From an uncultured Oscillospiraceae bacterium (GTDB lineage Bacteria > Bacillota > Clostridia > Oscillospirales > Oscillospiraceae), in assembly GCA_910585735.1 (NCBI GenBank), contig CAJUEU010000004.1, forward strand, positions 15,430 through 79,429: a DNA stretch of 64,000 bases, written 5' to 3'. The notes under the pieces were generated by a model, which worked only from the letters and a program-made list of their open reading frames with translations, did not search any database and was not told where the DNA came from. Below, one piece after another: positions 1 to 7,880 of the stretch. The position numbers were made by a program, and so were the translations under genes. Within the stretch, counting starts at the first letter, position 1. Every line of letters begins with the position of its first letter.

Positions 1-1474
1 TCACCTTATCGGCGGGCAGAAGCCCGGCATGGACCTCATCCAGGCCCAGTTCCCTCCCCACCGCTTCCCCCACAGCGGGGGAATCTCCAGTGAGCATAAC
101 GGTCTTACGGACGCCCGCGGCCTTCAGGGCGGCAACGGCTTCTCTGGCGTCGGGCTTCACCTGGTCCGAAATGACAATATGGCCCAGATAGGCCTCCCCA
201 GTCGCCACGTGGACGGTGGTGCCCACACGATGGCAGGGGCGCCACTTGACCCCGATGTCCTCCATGAGCTTATCGTTGCCCACGTAGACTGTCACGCCAT
301 CGATGTCGGCCTTCACGCCCCGTCCGGCGATCTCGGCCACATTTCCGATACGGCCTTCATCGACCTCACGGTTGTAGGCATCCCGAAGGGACCGGGCGAT
401 GGGATGGGTGGAATAGCTCTCGGCCAGAGCGGCAGTCTCCAAAAGCCGGGCTTTGTCGCACTGGTCAGGATGGGTGGCGGTGACATTGAACACCCCCTGG
501 GTCAGGGTGCCCGTCTTGTCAAAGACCACCACCTCAGCCCGGGCCAGGGCCTCCAGATAGTTGGAACCCTTCACCAGAATACCCACTCTGGAGGCCCCGC
601 CGATACCTCCAAAGAAGGTAAGGGGCACCGAAATGACCAAGGCGCAGGGGCAGGAGATGACCAGGAAAATGAGGGCCTGCTCCACCCACTTGGCCCACTC
701 CCCTGTAACCAGGGAGGGAATGACGGCTAATAACAACGCCCCGATGACCACCGCCGGGGTATACCACCGGGCAAAGCGGGTAATGAATTGCTCGGTCTTT
801 GCCTTTTTGGTCGAGGAATTCTCCACCAGATCCAGAATTTTGGCCACGGTGGACTCCCCGAAGGCCTTGGTGGTCCGCACCCGGAGAAGCCCGGTGAGGT
901 TGATACAGCCGGAGATCACGTCGTCCCCCACAGCCACATCCCTGGGGAGCGACTCTCCCGTAAGGGCGGCGGTATTAAGGGCAGAGGAGCCCTCCAACAC
1001 AACGCCATCGATGGGTACCCGCTCTCCCGGTCGGATGACGATGGTCTCCCCGATCTCCACCTCGTCCGGGTCCACCTCCAAAAGCTCCCCCTCCCGCTCC
1101 ACGTTGGCGCTGTCGGGGCGGATGTCCATGAGGGCGGCGATGGACCGTCGAGATCTTCCCACGGCCACAGCCTGGAAGAGCTCCCCGATCTGATAGAAGA
1201 GCATGACAAAGACGGCCTCGGGGAACTCCCCGATACACAGAGCCCCCACCGTGGCGATGGCCATCAGGAAATTCTCGTCAAAAACCTGGCCGTGGGCAAT
1301 GTTGCGAAGAGCCTTCCAGAGAATATCCCAGCCGATGATAAGGTAGGGGATGAGATAGAGGGGCCAGTAGGGGGCCGGCAGAGCCGGGCCAAAATGGTCC
1401 AGCAGGGCTACGGCTACAAAGCCCCCGGCGGCAGCTAAGATGCGGGTAAGCATCTTTTTTTGTTTTTTTGTCAT
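1..1474 (-). CDS. Heavy-metal exporting P1B-type ATPase, partial (left edge)
   Basis: Membrane pump that uses ATP to export divalent metals, most likely zinc, cadmium or lead. The ATG at 1474 follows a GGAG box, and 491 codons are visible before the gene leaves the window. The transmembrane metal motif SCPC lies at residues 274-277, which marks the Zn/Cd/Pb or Cu classes. The phosphorylation motif DKTGTLT starts at Asp319, and an actuator TGES motif lies upstream. The MLTGD hinge is near the edge. The protein begins almost directly with membrane segments and has no N-terminal HMA domain of its own. That domain is supplied by the small gene just upstream. It is the last visible gene of an operon headed by an ArsR/SmtB sensor with Cd/Zn-type ligands, so CadA/ZntA function is favoured over copper export. 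The C-terminus is not visible. Confidence 0.93.
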   Translation of the reverse strand, partial: MTKKQKKMLTRILAAAGGFVAVALLDHFGPALPAPYWPLYLIPYLIIGWDILWKALRNIAHGQVFDENFLMAIATVGALCIGEFPEAVFVMLFYQIGELFQAVAVGRSRRSIAALMDIRPDSANVEREGELLEVDPDEVEIGETIVIRPGERVPIDGVVLEGSSALNTAALTGESLPRDVAVGDDVISGCINLTGLLRVRTTKAFGESTVAKILDLVENSSTKKAKTEQFITRFARWYTPAVVIGALLLAVIPSLVTGEWAKWVEQALIFLVISCPCALVISVPLTFFGGIGGASRVGILVKGSNYLEALARAEVVVFDKTGTLTQGVFNVTATHPDQCDKARLLETAALAESYSTHPIARSLRDAYNREVDEGRIGNVAEIAGRGVKADIDGVTVYVGNDKLMEDIGVKWRPCHRVGTTVHVATGEAYLGHIVISDQVKPDAREAVAALKAAGVRKTVMLTGDSPAVGEAVGRELGLDEVHAGLLPADKV

Positions 1475-1499
1475 GGGAGATTCTCTCCTTTCGGTTGCT

Positions 1500-1639
1500 T
1501 TGTCACGCTCCGCAAGGGGATGGGCACTCGGTCGCTTTCGGTCCGACTCCTGCAAAATCGCGCAGCCGCCGGCTGCTTACCAATTTTGCCGTCGCTCCCC
1601 TCCAAGCTCCCTCGTATCCCCTTGCTCCACGCTTCTTTC
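1500..1639. repeat. Structured intergenic repeat, copy 1
   Basis: This non-coding stretch between the HMA gene and the ATPase folds on paper into nested stems. The outer arms are CAAGGGGAT at 1513-1521 and ATCCCCTTG at 1616-1624. The middle arms are GCAAAAT at 1552-1558 and ATTTTGC at 1583-1589. The inner arms are GCAGCC at 1562-1567 and GGCTGC at 1571-1576. It begins TTGTCACGCT and ends near CGCTTCTTTC. A second element at 27664-27798 has the same ends and layout but different stem sequences. Function is unknown. It could be an mRNA processing or stability element, or a MITE-like repeat. Confidence 0.6.
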
Positions 1640-1852
1640 TTACCTCTGTATTTCACAATCCGGCTCCACCCGCTTGCAGGCTTTGACCACCTGGTCCATC
1701 AGCTCCTCGAACCGCTCGTCGTCGGCTTCCACAATAAGCTTCTGCTGCATAAAGCTGACAGTGGCGGTGACCCCCTGGATCTTGTTGACGGCGTCCTCCA
1801 TTTTCTGGGCGCAGTTGGCGCAATCGACCTCAATGCTGAATTTCTTTTTCAT
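1640..1852 (-). CDS. Small heavy-metal-associated (HMA) domain protein
   Basis: A 70-residue cytosolic metal-binding protein of the ferredoxin-like HMA fold. The ligand motif is CANC at residues 11-14 (canonical GMxCxxC, here VDCANC). It probably binds the metal exported by the neighbouring ATPase, which lacks its own N-terminal HMA domain, and passes it on or senses it. The start chosen is the ATG at 1852, 8 nt after GGAGGT. An in-frame ATG at 1867 lies upstream of that ribosome site and is unlikely. The gene lies between the ArsR-type regulator and the ATPase and is presumably co-transcribed with both. Copper chaperones (CopZ) share this fold, so the metal is inferred from context only. Confidence 0.88.
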   Translation of the reverse strand: MKKKFSIEVDCANCAQKMEDAVNKIQGVTATVSFMQQKLIVEADDERFEELMDQVVKACKRVEPDCEIQR

Positions 1853-1911
1853 AGTGATGACCTCCAAAAAATAATTTATCCTATCAAGCTATGCGGCCAT
1901 TGCCCGCCGCT

Positions 1912-2271
1912 TCACTCTTCTATATGCTCCATGCCTTGTGCCAGAATGGTGACCACATGGTCGTCCGCCAGAGAGTAAAAAATAGTTTTTCCCTCACGGC
2001 GGTTTTTCACCAGCTTGGACTGCTTCAGCGCCCGGAGCTGGTGAGAGATGGCCGACTGGGTCATACCCAAAAGCTGGGCGATGTCGCACACGCACATCTC
2101 CGATTCAAAGAGCAGGTACAGGATCTTGATACGGGTAGAGTCGGCAAAGATACGAAACAGGTCGGCCAGGTCATACAGGGTCTCCTCGCTGGGAAGTATC
2201 GCTTTCACCCGGCTCACAATGTCTTCATGGACATGGATCAATTCACAGCGCTCCACCACTTCCTCCGCCAT
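1912..2271 (-). CDS. ArsR/SmtB-family metal-sensing repressor (CadC/ZiaR type)
   Basis: A 119-residue winged-helix repressor that leaves its operator when metal binds. The helix-turn-helix region is near residues 64-85 (DIAQLLGMTQSAISHQLR). Two known ligand sets can be read. The alpha-3 set is CVC at 60-62 with Cys9 near the N-terminus, as in CadC. The alpha-5 set is Asp103, His105, His116 and Glu119, as in SmtB/CzrA. Having both favours zinc/cadmium/lead sensing. The ATG at 2271 is preceded by AGGAGG; an in-frame start at 2313 lies inside the operator and is rejected. It heads the metal export operon and probably represses itself through the palindrome at 2294-2317. Confidence 0.93.
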   Translation of the reverse strand: MAEEVVERCELIHVHEDIVSRVKAILPSEETLYDLADLFRIFADSTRIKILYLLFESEMCVCDIAQLLGMTQSAISHQLRALKQSKLVKNRREGKTIFYSLADDHVVTILAQGMEHIEE

Positions 2272-2293
2272 AAGCGCCCCTCCTTTCTTCCAA

Positions 2294-2317
2294 ACATATG
2301 AACAATCGTTCATATGT
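2294..2317. promoter_or_regulatory. ArsR/SmtB-type operator palindrome
   Basis: A perfect 10-4-10 inverted repeat, ACATATGAAC, four bases, GTTCATATGT. It lies directly downstream of the -10 box of the metal operon promoter. It matches the known ArsR/SmtB operator core (ATATGAA and its complement), so binding would block the start of transcription. Confidence 0.88.
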
Positions 2318-2319
2318 TC

Positions 2320-2348
2320 ATTATATTCTTCCGCCCTCTTGTTGTCAA
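2320..2348 (-). promoter_or_regulatory. Consensus promoter of the metal export operon
   Basis: On the minus strand TTGACA (2343-2348) and TATAAT (2320-2325) are separated by exactly 17 bp. Both hexamers match the sigma-A consensus perfectly. The operator overlaps the predicted start site. Confidence 0.9.
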
Positions 2349-2382
2349 CCCCAAAATGAAAATTTTTAGGGTACGAAGATCA

Positions 2383-2419
2383 GAAAGAGCCCCGGACGTT
2401 TTCTGTCCGGGGCTCTTTC
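2383..2419. terminator. Hairpin terminator after the two-domain lipoprotein gene
   Basis: A 15-bp perfect stem, GAAAGAGCCCCGGAC and its complement, with a 7-nt loop. It lies 15 bp past the stop of the lipoprotein gene at 2434. The T tract is short, so strength is uncertain. Confidence 0.7.
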
Positions 2420-2433
2420 CTGCCTTCCTGTTT

Positions 2434-3345
2434 TTACTCTATCGTGAGAGATATTACATCCGTATCCACGATGGTGTCCCAACCGTCGCTTTCAAAAATA
2501 TGAAAAGAAAACTCCATATCTGTAATGGTGGTGATCTCATTTTCTTCCAGTGTGGAGTTCATTAGTGTCATACCGCCCACAGCCTTCTTTCCGGGAAGAA
2601 CCTCTTCGGATAACAGGCTGTCTACCATAAACCCATTGACCGAAGTGTCCCTGACCTGCACGGTAATCGCCTTTTCACTGTTGTTTTCAATATAAAGAAA
2701 AAGTTCAGGGCCAAACACGGTCCCTTCCGTTTGAAGTCCTTTGGATCTGATCGTAATTCCATTTCCCTCATACAGCTCAATCCCTGTGGCGTCGTATGTG
2801 TCTGTCAGCGTTTCATAGGCGGAAGTCTCTACCCGCAGCTGCTCTGAATCTAGATATGTCTCCCAGCCGTCTGTAGTAAATATGTGGAAGGAAAACTCCA
2901 TCACTCCAACAGTCGTTATCCCGCATTTGTCTATATCATTATCGGAAAAAACAAGTGAGTCGTTGGCTTTCTTCCCCTGAGCCACATCCGCCGACATCAT
3001 GGTTTCCACCATAAAACCATTGACCGAAGCAGACCTCACCTGGACCGTCAGATCTTTATCCGAATTATTTTCAATCAAAAGCTTTAGCTCTGGGCCAAAC
3101 CAGCCGCTTTTATCCAGGCTTTTTGCGGTAATGATGATCCCCTGCTCGTCCAACAGGACCTGCTCCGCCACGGTCTCTTCCCCCGCTTCCTGAGGGGAGG
3201 TGGTCTCTTTCGGCTGAACGCTCTCTTGTTCGGGGACTGGCGTATTCAGGGTCACATTTTTTGTCTCTTCCCCCGCATCGGAAGAACACCCAGACATACT
3301 CCACAGTAAGCTCAGCGCCAGTATAAAGCATACACCCTTTTTCAT
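2434..3345 (-). CDS. Lipoprotein with a tandemly duplicated domain, function unknown
   Basis: A 303-residue exported lipoprotein. The signal peptide ends in a lipobox with Cys20, followed by a Glu/Thr/Pro-rich linker to about residue 65. Then two copies of one domain follow, roughly residues 68-175 and 190-303. They share the landmarks FGPEL, ENNS, TVQVR, VNGFMV, GKKA and MEFSFHIF with a DGW motif. I do not recognise a family with a known function. The fold looks like a small beta-sandwich. The ATG at 3345 has AGGAGA 8 nt upstream. It is divergent from the XRE regulator at 3475, and the palindromes at 3391-3429 lie between them, so that regulator probably controls it. Confidence 0.8.
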   Translation of the reverse strand: MKKGVCFILALSLLWSMSGCSSDAGEETKNVTLNTPVPEQESVQPKETTSPQEAGEETVAEQVLLDEQGIIITAKSLDKSGWFGPELKLLIENNSDKDLTVQVRSASVNGFMVETMMSADVAQGKKANDSLVFSDNDIDKCGITTVGVMEFSFHIFTTDGWETYLDSEQLRVETSAYETLTDTYDATGIELYEGNGITIRSKGLQTEGTVFGPELFLYIENNSEKAITVQVRDTSVNGFMVDSLLSEEVLPGKKAVGGMTLMNSTLEENEITTITDMEFSFHIFESDGWDTIVDTDVISLTIE

Positions 3346-3390
3346 TTTTTATCTCCTCTCTATTTTTGGTTGAGCACACATACATTTTAA

Positions 3391-3429
3391 TAAATATATT
3401 TACTAAAGTCAATAGTAAATATATTTACT
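3391..3429. promoter_or_regulatory. Two palindromic operator sites between divergent genes
   Basis: TAAATATATTTACT occurs twice in the same orientation, at 3391-3404 and 3416-3429, spaced 25 bp start to start. Each contains the palindrome TAAATATATTTA. The second is extended to a perfect 16-bp palindrome, AGTAAATATATTTACT. They lie between the lipoprotein (-) and the XRE regulator (+) and are the likely binding sites of that regulator. Confidence 0.75.
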
Positions 3430-3474
3430 GGTGTAAACTGGGCATACTATTTCGTAACTGGGAGGAGGGAGATC

Positions 3475-3732
3475 ATGGCGGAATATTTAAGGCGTATGCG
3501 TGCGCTGCGTGAGGATAACGACTTGACTCAGGAACAAATCGCGCAGATATTGGGCACCTCCCAAACCATGTATGCCCGGTATGAACGGGGCGCCAACGAA
3601 CTCCCTATTCGCCATTTGATCACTCTTTGCCAATTTTACAATGTACCTTCAGACTATTTTTTGGGTCTGAAGCCTGATCCGCTCCGAGCCCCCGGCCATA
3701 CTCTCCTCCACAAAAGCCCCCCAAAGCCTTGA
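3475..3732 (+). CDS. Small XRE-family helix-turn-helix regulator
   Basis: An 85-residue DNA-binding protein of the Cro/CI type. The HTH_3 domain covers residues 5-62, with TQEQIAQILGTSQTMYARYE as the helix-turn-helix and YNVPSDYFLGL closing the domain. A short basic, Pro-rich tail follows and has no sensor domain. The ribosome site GGAGGAGG precedes the ATG. It probably represses its own gene and the divergent lipoprotein gene through the palindromes at 3391-3429. The last codons form part of the terminator hairpin at 3715-3748. Confidence 0.9.
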   Translation: MAEYLRRMRALREDNDLTQEQIAQILGTSQTMYARYERGANELPIRHLITLCQFYNVPSDYFLGLKPDPLRAPGHTLLHKSPPKP

Positions 3733-3748
3733 AGGCTCTGGGGGGCTC
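3715..3748. terminator. Bidirectional hairpin terminator between convergent genes
   Basis: AGCCCCCC pairs with GGGGGGCT, and the inner AGCC pairs with GGCT around a TTGA loop. The stem overlaps the stop codon of the XRE gene and lies 29 bp from the stop of the convergent SLH gene. Neither strand has a strong T tract. Confidence 0.65.
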
Positions 3749-3776
3749 AAGAAATTCTGAAGGGAGCCCTGCCGGC

Positions 3777-6700
3777 TCAGTCCTCGTCAGCGGTCAGCAG
3801 CTTGTCGAAGCGGACCAGCACGGTGGCCAGCTCGGCCCGGTTGGCAAAGTCCCAGGCGTCCAAGCTACCTTCACGGCCGTTGATCAGTCCCACAGCCACG
3901 GCCCACTTCACAGCGTCCATAGCCCATCCACTGACCCTGTCGGCATCCGCAAATCCGGTCAGTTCAGTACTGGCGGTCACATCGGTGCCCTGGGCGGCGG
4001 CATAACGGTTCAGCACCGCGGAGAGCTGCTCACGGGTAATCTCCTCCTCGCCCCGGAAAGAGCCGTCGCCATAGCCGTTGAATACGCCAGTCGCATAAGC
4101 CCATACCGCAGCCTCGTAGAACCAATCATCGTCGGCCACATCGGCCACGGTCACGTCCAAGCCCTCCACAGAGGGGGACCCGGCCATGCGGTAGAGCAAG
4201 GTGGCCACCATGCCCCGGGTAGCGTTGGTGTAGGGCTCGTAGGCAGTCTCGGTCATGCCGCCGATCACCCCCCTGTTGAACATGGTCTTCACATCGCTGT
4301 AGAACCAGTCGCGCTCCAGCACATCGGCGAAGAGGAAGGGCTTCTCCACCAACGGGGTGTCGTTCTCGCTCAGCTCTTCGTTGGGCGTGGGCGGTACATA
4401 GGGGGGAACGTATGGATCGGTGTAGGTACTTACGGTCACGGCACAGGTAGCCTCCATGCTGCCCACGGTGGCGGTGATGTCGGCGGTGCCTCTCCCCACA
4501 GCAGTCACCACACCATTCTCCACGGCAGCCACAGCCGCGTTGCTGGTGGTCCATTCCACCTTCGCGCCCTCGGGCACGGTCAGGGTCAGGGTTATCGTGT
4601 TAGGGGTGGTGTTGCTGTATAGAGCGGCGGTGGTCTGGTCCAGACGGATAGACAGCCCGGTGTTATAGAACTTCCGCTCACCGATCTGCACCCAGTCCCA
4701 GTCCTCAGGCACGGTGATGGTAGACTCCTCATCATCCACCCAGATCTTGTTGTCCTCGGTTAGAGCACCGCTGACCAGCCGGAACTTGCTGTTCTTATCC
4801 ACATTCACCGCACCCCAGACATTGCCGGAGGTGTTCAGGTCGGTGGCGGTGACCGTGCTCCCGTTTACCACCATACCGGCGGCATTGGCATTCTTCAGGG
4901 TCACATTCACCAGCGTCACGTCAGCTCCATCATACACGTTCAGGGCGTGCTTGGAGTTTACAACATGGCCCATGTCCACGATTAGGTTCTTAATGGTCAC
5001 GCCGGTGGCCCCCACCCCCAGCATATGGGTGCCCTTATTCTGAGAGAGCGTCGGAGTGAATGTTCCAGCAGTCATGGTATGACCGCCGCCATCCAGCGTC
5101 ACCCCGGCTGGGATCTCAATAGCAGCGCTGTTATCACTGGTGTTGTCAGAATTGACGGTGATGTCATCCAGCAGCTTCACAATGTCACCTTCCCCGGCGG
5201 CGTTGACCGCCCCCTGGAGGGTGGTGTAGTACATGCCGCTCACCTCGGCCACAATGCCATCGCTTACCACCAGTTGAGTCATTTCTGCATCCGCATAGTA
5301 AGCGGATACCGTACCGACACCCAACAGCTTATCCTCGGCAGGAGCCTCACCGCCCCAATAGCACTTATTTACATCAGCCTTCTTGCCGTCAGCCAGCCCG
5401 GTCAGTTTGATATACTCCTCGGGCAAATTGGTGCTGACGAAACTGTTGTTCGTCAAGTCCATATCATGCTCAAAGTTGCTCAGCCGCATAGCCCGGCCAT
5501 CAATGCGGTCCTCAGGATTACAAGCCCACCCATCAAAAACATTGTTGGAAATGACGGCAGAGGCTGTCCTGTTTCCCGTGCTGTCCTTGCCGATGAGGGT
5601 CAGCGCGTTCATCGTGCTGTTTCGGAACTCATTCCCCGTTACGACCAGGTTGCCGCAGGCCGTAGCATACACACAGCCGCCGCTACCAGTACCGCAGTTG
5701 GTAAAAACATTGCCGGTAATGGTCAGGTTGTTCACTGCCATATCACCGTTATTAATGTGGATGGCATAGATGCTGCCCGCCTCATTCGGTGTACCAGCAA
5801 AGATGTTGTTGCGAATGGTCAGACCACCCATTTTGTTGAGGCCCGTATTTTCTCCCCAGCCCATAAGGTGGATATAGGTATTCTCAAAAGCCAGGTTCTC
5901 AATGGTCACTTGGGCACCCTCGGCCGTTGCGTCTTTGGCGCAACGGACCTTTCCAGTCAGCACAGGCTTAGTCTCGCTCTCAGAGGTCAGGGTGATGCTC
6001 TCCAAGGGCAGAGTGATATCCTCGTCAGTGTCCCGCAGAACAACGACAGCAGCTCCAGCAGGGGCAGCGTCAATGGCCGCCTGGAGGGAGCTATACTGCA
6101 CACCGTTGACCTCGGCAACAAGCCGCACCGGCGTGTCAAGCACTGTGCTTCCCTTGATCCCATGGGCCATATCAATGGTATCCGCCAAGTTATTATTGGC
6201 CATGACGAGGTTCACACAGGCATTGGCGTTCCCCTTATTGCTCGCCGCAACATCATCGTAGATCAGATAGCCTTCGCCGTCAACGATATTATTCTGGAGC
6301 GTAATGGTCCGATCGTCTACCTTGTTCCGCGCCAATTTCTCATGAAGCGTCAGGACATTACCACCATTGCAGTGAATGGTGTTATCACTGATATTCGCAA
6401 CCGCGCAGCCGCTGACCTGCACAGCGGAATAGCCGGTGCCCGGGGTGATGGTATTCCCGGCAACGGTAACATCAGCCGTCACCTGGTCAATGTTGATGCC
6501 CCGTGTGTAGCCGGAGACCGTGTTGTTCTTAAAGTTGACGGTCAGCGGCTCGGTCACATGGCCTTGCGCCATAAGGGCATATGCCTCATTATTGTTGGGC
6601 TCAAAAGTACAGTTCTCAACGGTCAGGGCAGAAGGACCGTTAAAATAGTGGTAGAGCTTACCCTTGATGGAGCAGTTGATAACGCTGCAATCAAATTCAG

Positions 6701-7604
6701 CTATATGAACAGCGTCAATAAAGAACGTGTTCTCATTGTTCAGGGTCAGTCCGACATTGCGGACAGAGAAGAAGATATGCCCATCGGTCGGGTCACCCCA
6801 CCACTGGTAAGGCATCTTGATGGCCTTTGACAGGATCAGCTCAGCGTTCTCGTTGCCGCCCACCACCTCGATCTCACGGATGGTCATGGAATCGCTGCCG
6901 TAGTATGCGGCCTGGCGACCACCGCTCAGGAAGAGGCCATCCAATGTGTCGGGAACGTTCACCTTGCCAAAAACGGTCCAGGTCAGCTTGGCGCCGCTGT
7001 GACCGGACAGGTCGGTCTTTTGTGTATACACTTCATCAAACTTCTCTTGGGCTGTTTTGACAACTTGCCAGTTGTTGTCATAATCAGGCTGCAGCTGGCC
7101 CTGATTCAGGGCCTCGCCTCCCTGGGTAGCATCCATTTTCTGCAAAATGTCCTTAACAGCGTTGTAAGCGTTCTCCATGGTGTCAAAGTACAGTCCATTC
7201 AGTCCGGCAATGCCTGTAATACTCACGCCAGTCTCAAGCGCCGTCTCGCTGGCCCCGGCGGGAAGCACATTCTCTTCCTCTTCCTCGGCAACGAGGGCGA
7301 TCTCCTCGTCAGTAGAGGGCTCCTCATCGGCGACAGGCTCACCGTTCTCAGCCTCATCCTTGGGCTCCTCAGTGGGTTCCACCGCCTCAGCAGGCTCCTC
7401 GGCAGCTGCCGGGGTCTCGGTGACCGCCTCCGCGGGAGTCTCCTCCGTGTTCCCGTTCCCCTCGTCCGCAGGCAGAACACTCTCCACCTGGCTCTCAGGA
7501 AGGATCTCCTCCCCCTCCGCCGCGAAGGCCGCGGTGCCCAGCATGCCGGTGAGCATACTCAGCGTCAGGAGAAGTGCCAGGGTCTTTTTCAGTTTCTTTG
7601 CCAT
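3777..7604 (-). CDS. SLH-anchored parallel beta-helix surface protein
   Basis: A secreted 1275-residue cell-surface protein. The signal peptide ends near AFAA (about residue 30). An acidic Glu-rich spacer covers about 32-120. The long middle (about 125-980) has repeated NN and short beta motifs typical of right-handed parallel beta-helices, including repeats with YSSLQAAIDAA and YTTLQGAVNAA. A Big_2 Ig-like domain (about 985-1065, ending in ATCAVTV) and a Pro-rich hinge follow. Three SLH domains (about 1090-1275) bind the pyruvylated secondary cell wall polymer. The start is the ATG at 7604, 10 nt after AAAGGAG; an in-frame start at 7676 lacks a ribosome site. Beta-helix proteins can be adhesins or polysaccharide enzymes; no catalytic motif is evident. 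It is monocistronic, with a promoter near 7693 and a terminator at 3715. Confidence 0.9.
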   Translation of the reverse strand: MAKKLKKTLALLLTLSMLTGMLGTAAFAAEGEEILPESQVESVLPADEGNGNTEETPAEAVTETPAAAEEPAEAVEPTEEPKDEAENGEPVADEEPSTDEEIALVAEEEEENVLPAGASETALETGVSITGIAGLNGLYFDTMENAYNAVKDILQKMDATQGGEALNQGQLQPDYDNNWQVVKTAQEKFDEVYTQKTDLSGHSGAKLTWTVFGKVNVPDTLDGLFLSGGRQAAYYGSDSMTIREIEVVGGNENAELILSKAIKMPYQWWGDPTDGHIFFSVRNVGLTLNNENTFFIDAVHIAEFDCSVINCSIKGKLYHYFNGPSALTVENCTFEPNNNEAYALMAQGHVTEPLTVNFKNNTVSGYTRGINIDQVTADVTVAGNTITPGTGYSAVQVSGCAVANISDNTIHCNGGNVLTLHEKLARNKVDDRTITLQNNIVDGEGYLIYDDVAASNKGNANACVNLVMANNNLADTIDMAHGIKGSTVLDTPVRLVAEVNGVQYSSLQAAIDAAPAGAAVVVLRDTDEDITLPLESITLTSESETKPVLTGKVRCAKDATAEGAQVTIENLAFENTYIHLMGWGENTGLNKMGGLTIRNNIFAGTPNEAGSIYAIHINNGDMAVNNLTITGNVFTNCGTGSGGCVYATACGNLVVTGNEFRNSTMNALTLIGKDSTGNRTASAVISNNVFDGWACNPEDRIDGRAMRLSNFEHDMDLTNNSFVSTNLPEEYIKLTGLADGKKADVNKCYWGGEAPAEDKLLGVGTVSAYYADAEMTQLVVSDGIVAEVSGMYYTTLQGAVNAAGEGDIVKLLDDITVNSDNTSDNSAAIEIPAGVTLDGGGHTMTAGTFTPTLSQNKGTHMLGVGATGVTIKNLIVDMGHVVNSKHALNVYDGADVTLVNVTLKNANAAGMVVNGSTVTATDLNTSGNVWGAVNVDKNSKFRLVSGALTEDNKIWVDDEESTITVPEDWDWVQIGERKFYNTGLSIRLDQTTAALYSNTTPNTITLTLTVPEGAKVEWTTSNAAVAAVENGVVTAVGRGTADITATVGSMEATCAVTVSTYTDPYVPPYVPPTPNEELSENDTPLVEKPFLFADVLERDWFYSDVKTMFNRGVIGGMTETAYEPYTNATRGMVATLLYRMAGSPSVEGLDVTVADVADDDWFYEAAVWAYATGVFNGYGDGSFRGEEEITREQLSAVLNRYAAAQGTDVTASTELTGFADADRVSGWAMDAVKWAVAVGLINGREGSLDAWDFANRAELATVLVRFDKLLTADED

Positions 7605-7692
7605 ATCTCTCTCGCTCCTTTCAAATGTAACCATATACCCTTGTATCCCCATTGGGGAGGCAAAAAAGGCGTACACCTTTTTCCTTGTGAGT

Positions 7693-7728
7693 ATTATATC
7701 ATACGCTGGTTACAAAAACGGTTACAAA
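7693..7728 (-). promoter_or_regulatory. Probable promoter region of the SLH protein gene
   Basis: A perfect TATAAT lies on the minus strand at 7693-7698, with no good -35 box. GGTTACAAA is repeated directly at 7708-7716 and 7720-7728 (12-bp period, plus-strand reading), just where a -35 region would be. An activator or repressor could bind there. The rest of the 7605-7880 intergenic stretch holds only the hairpin at 7820-7871. Confidence 0.5.
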
Positions 7729-7819
7729 TGCCAGTTTTCCCTTCAAAGCCATTTGGCGTTTTTCACAAAATTTCATCTCTGTTTTTGTGCTGATTGCCCA
7801 AGTTACTTTCTGGATAACA

Positions 7820-7871
7820 AACAGAGGAACGGCTCTTCTGTCGTTTCAACCATAAGAGTCGTTCCTCTGTT
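7820..7871. terminator. Hairpin after the COG0523 gene pair, repeat-like
   Basis: AACAGAGGAACGGCTCTT (7820-7837) pairs with AAGAGTCGTTCCTCTGTT (7854-7871) with one mismatch. It lies 10 bp past the stop of the minus-strand GTPase gene. The arm sequence resembles the repeats near 55063-55082, so it may be a member of a dispersed palindrome family used as a terminator. Confidence 0.6.
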
Positions 7872-7880
7872 CTTAATAGC

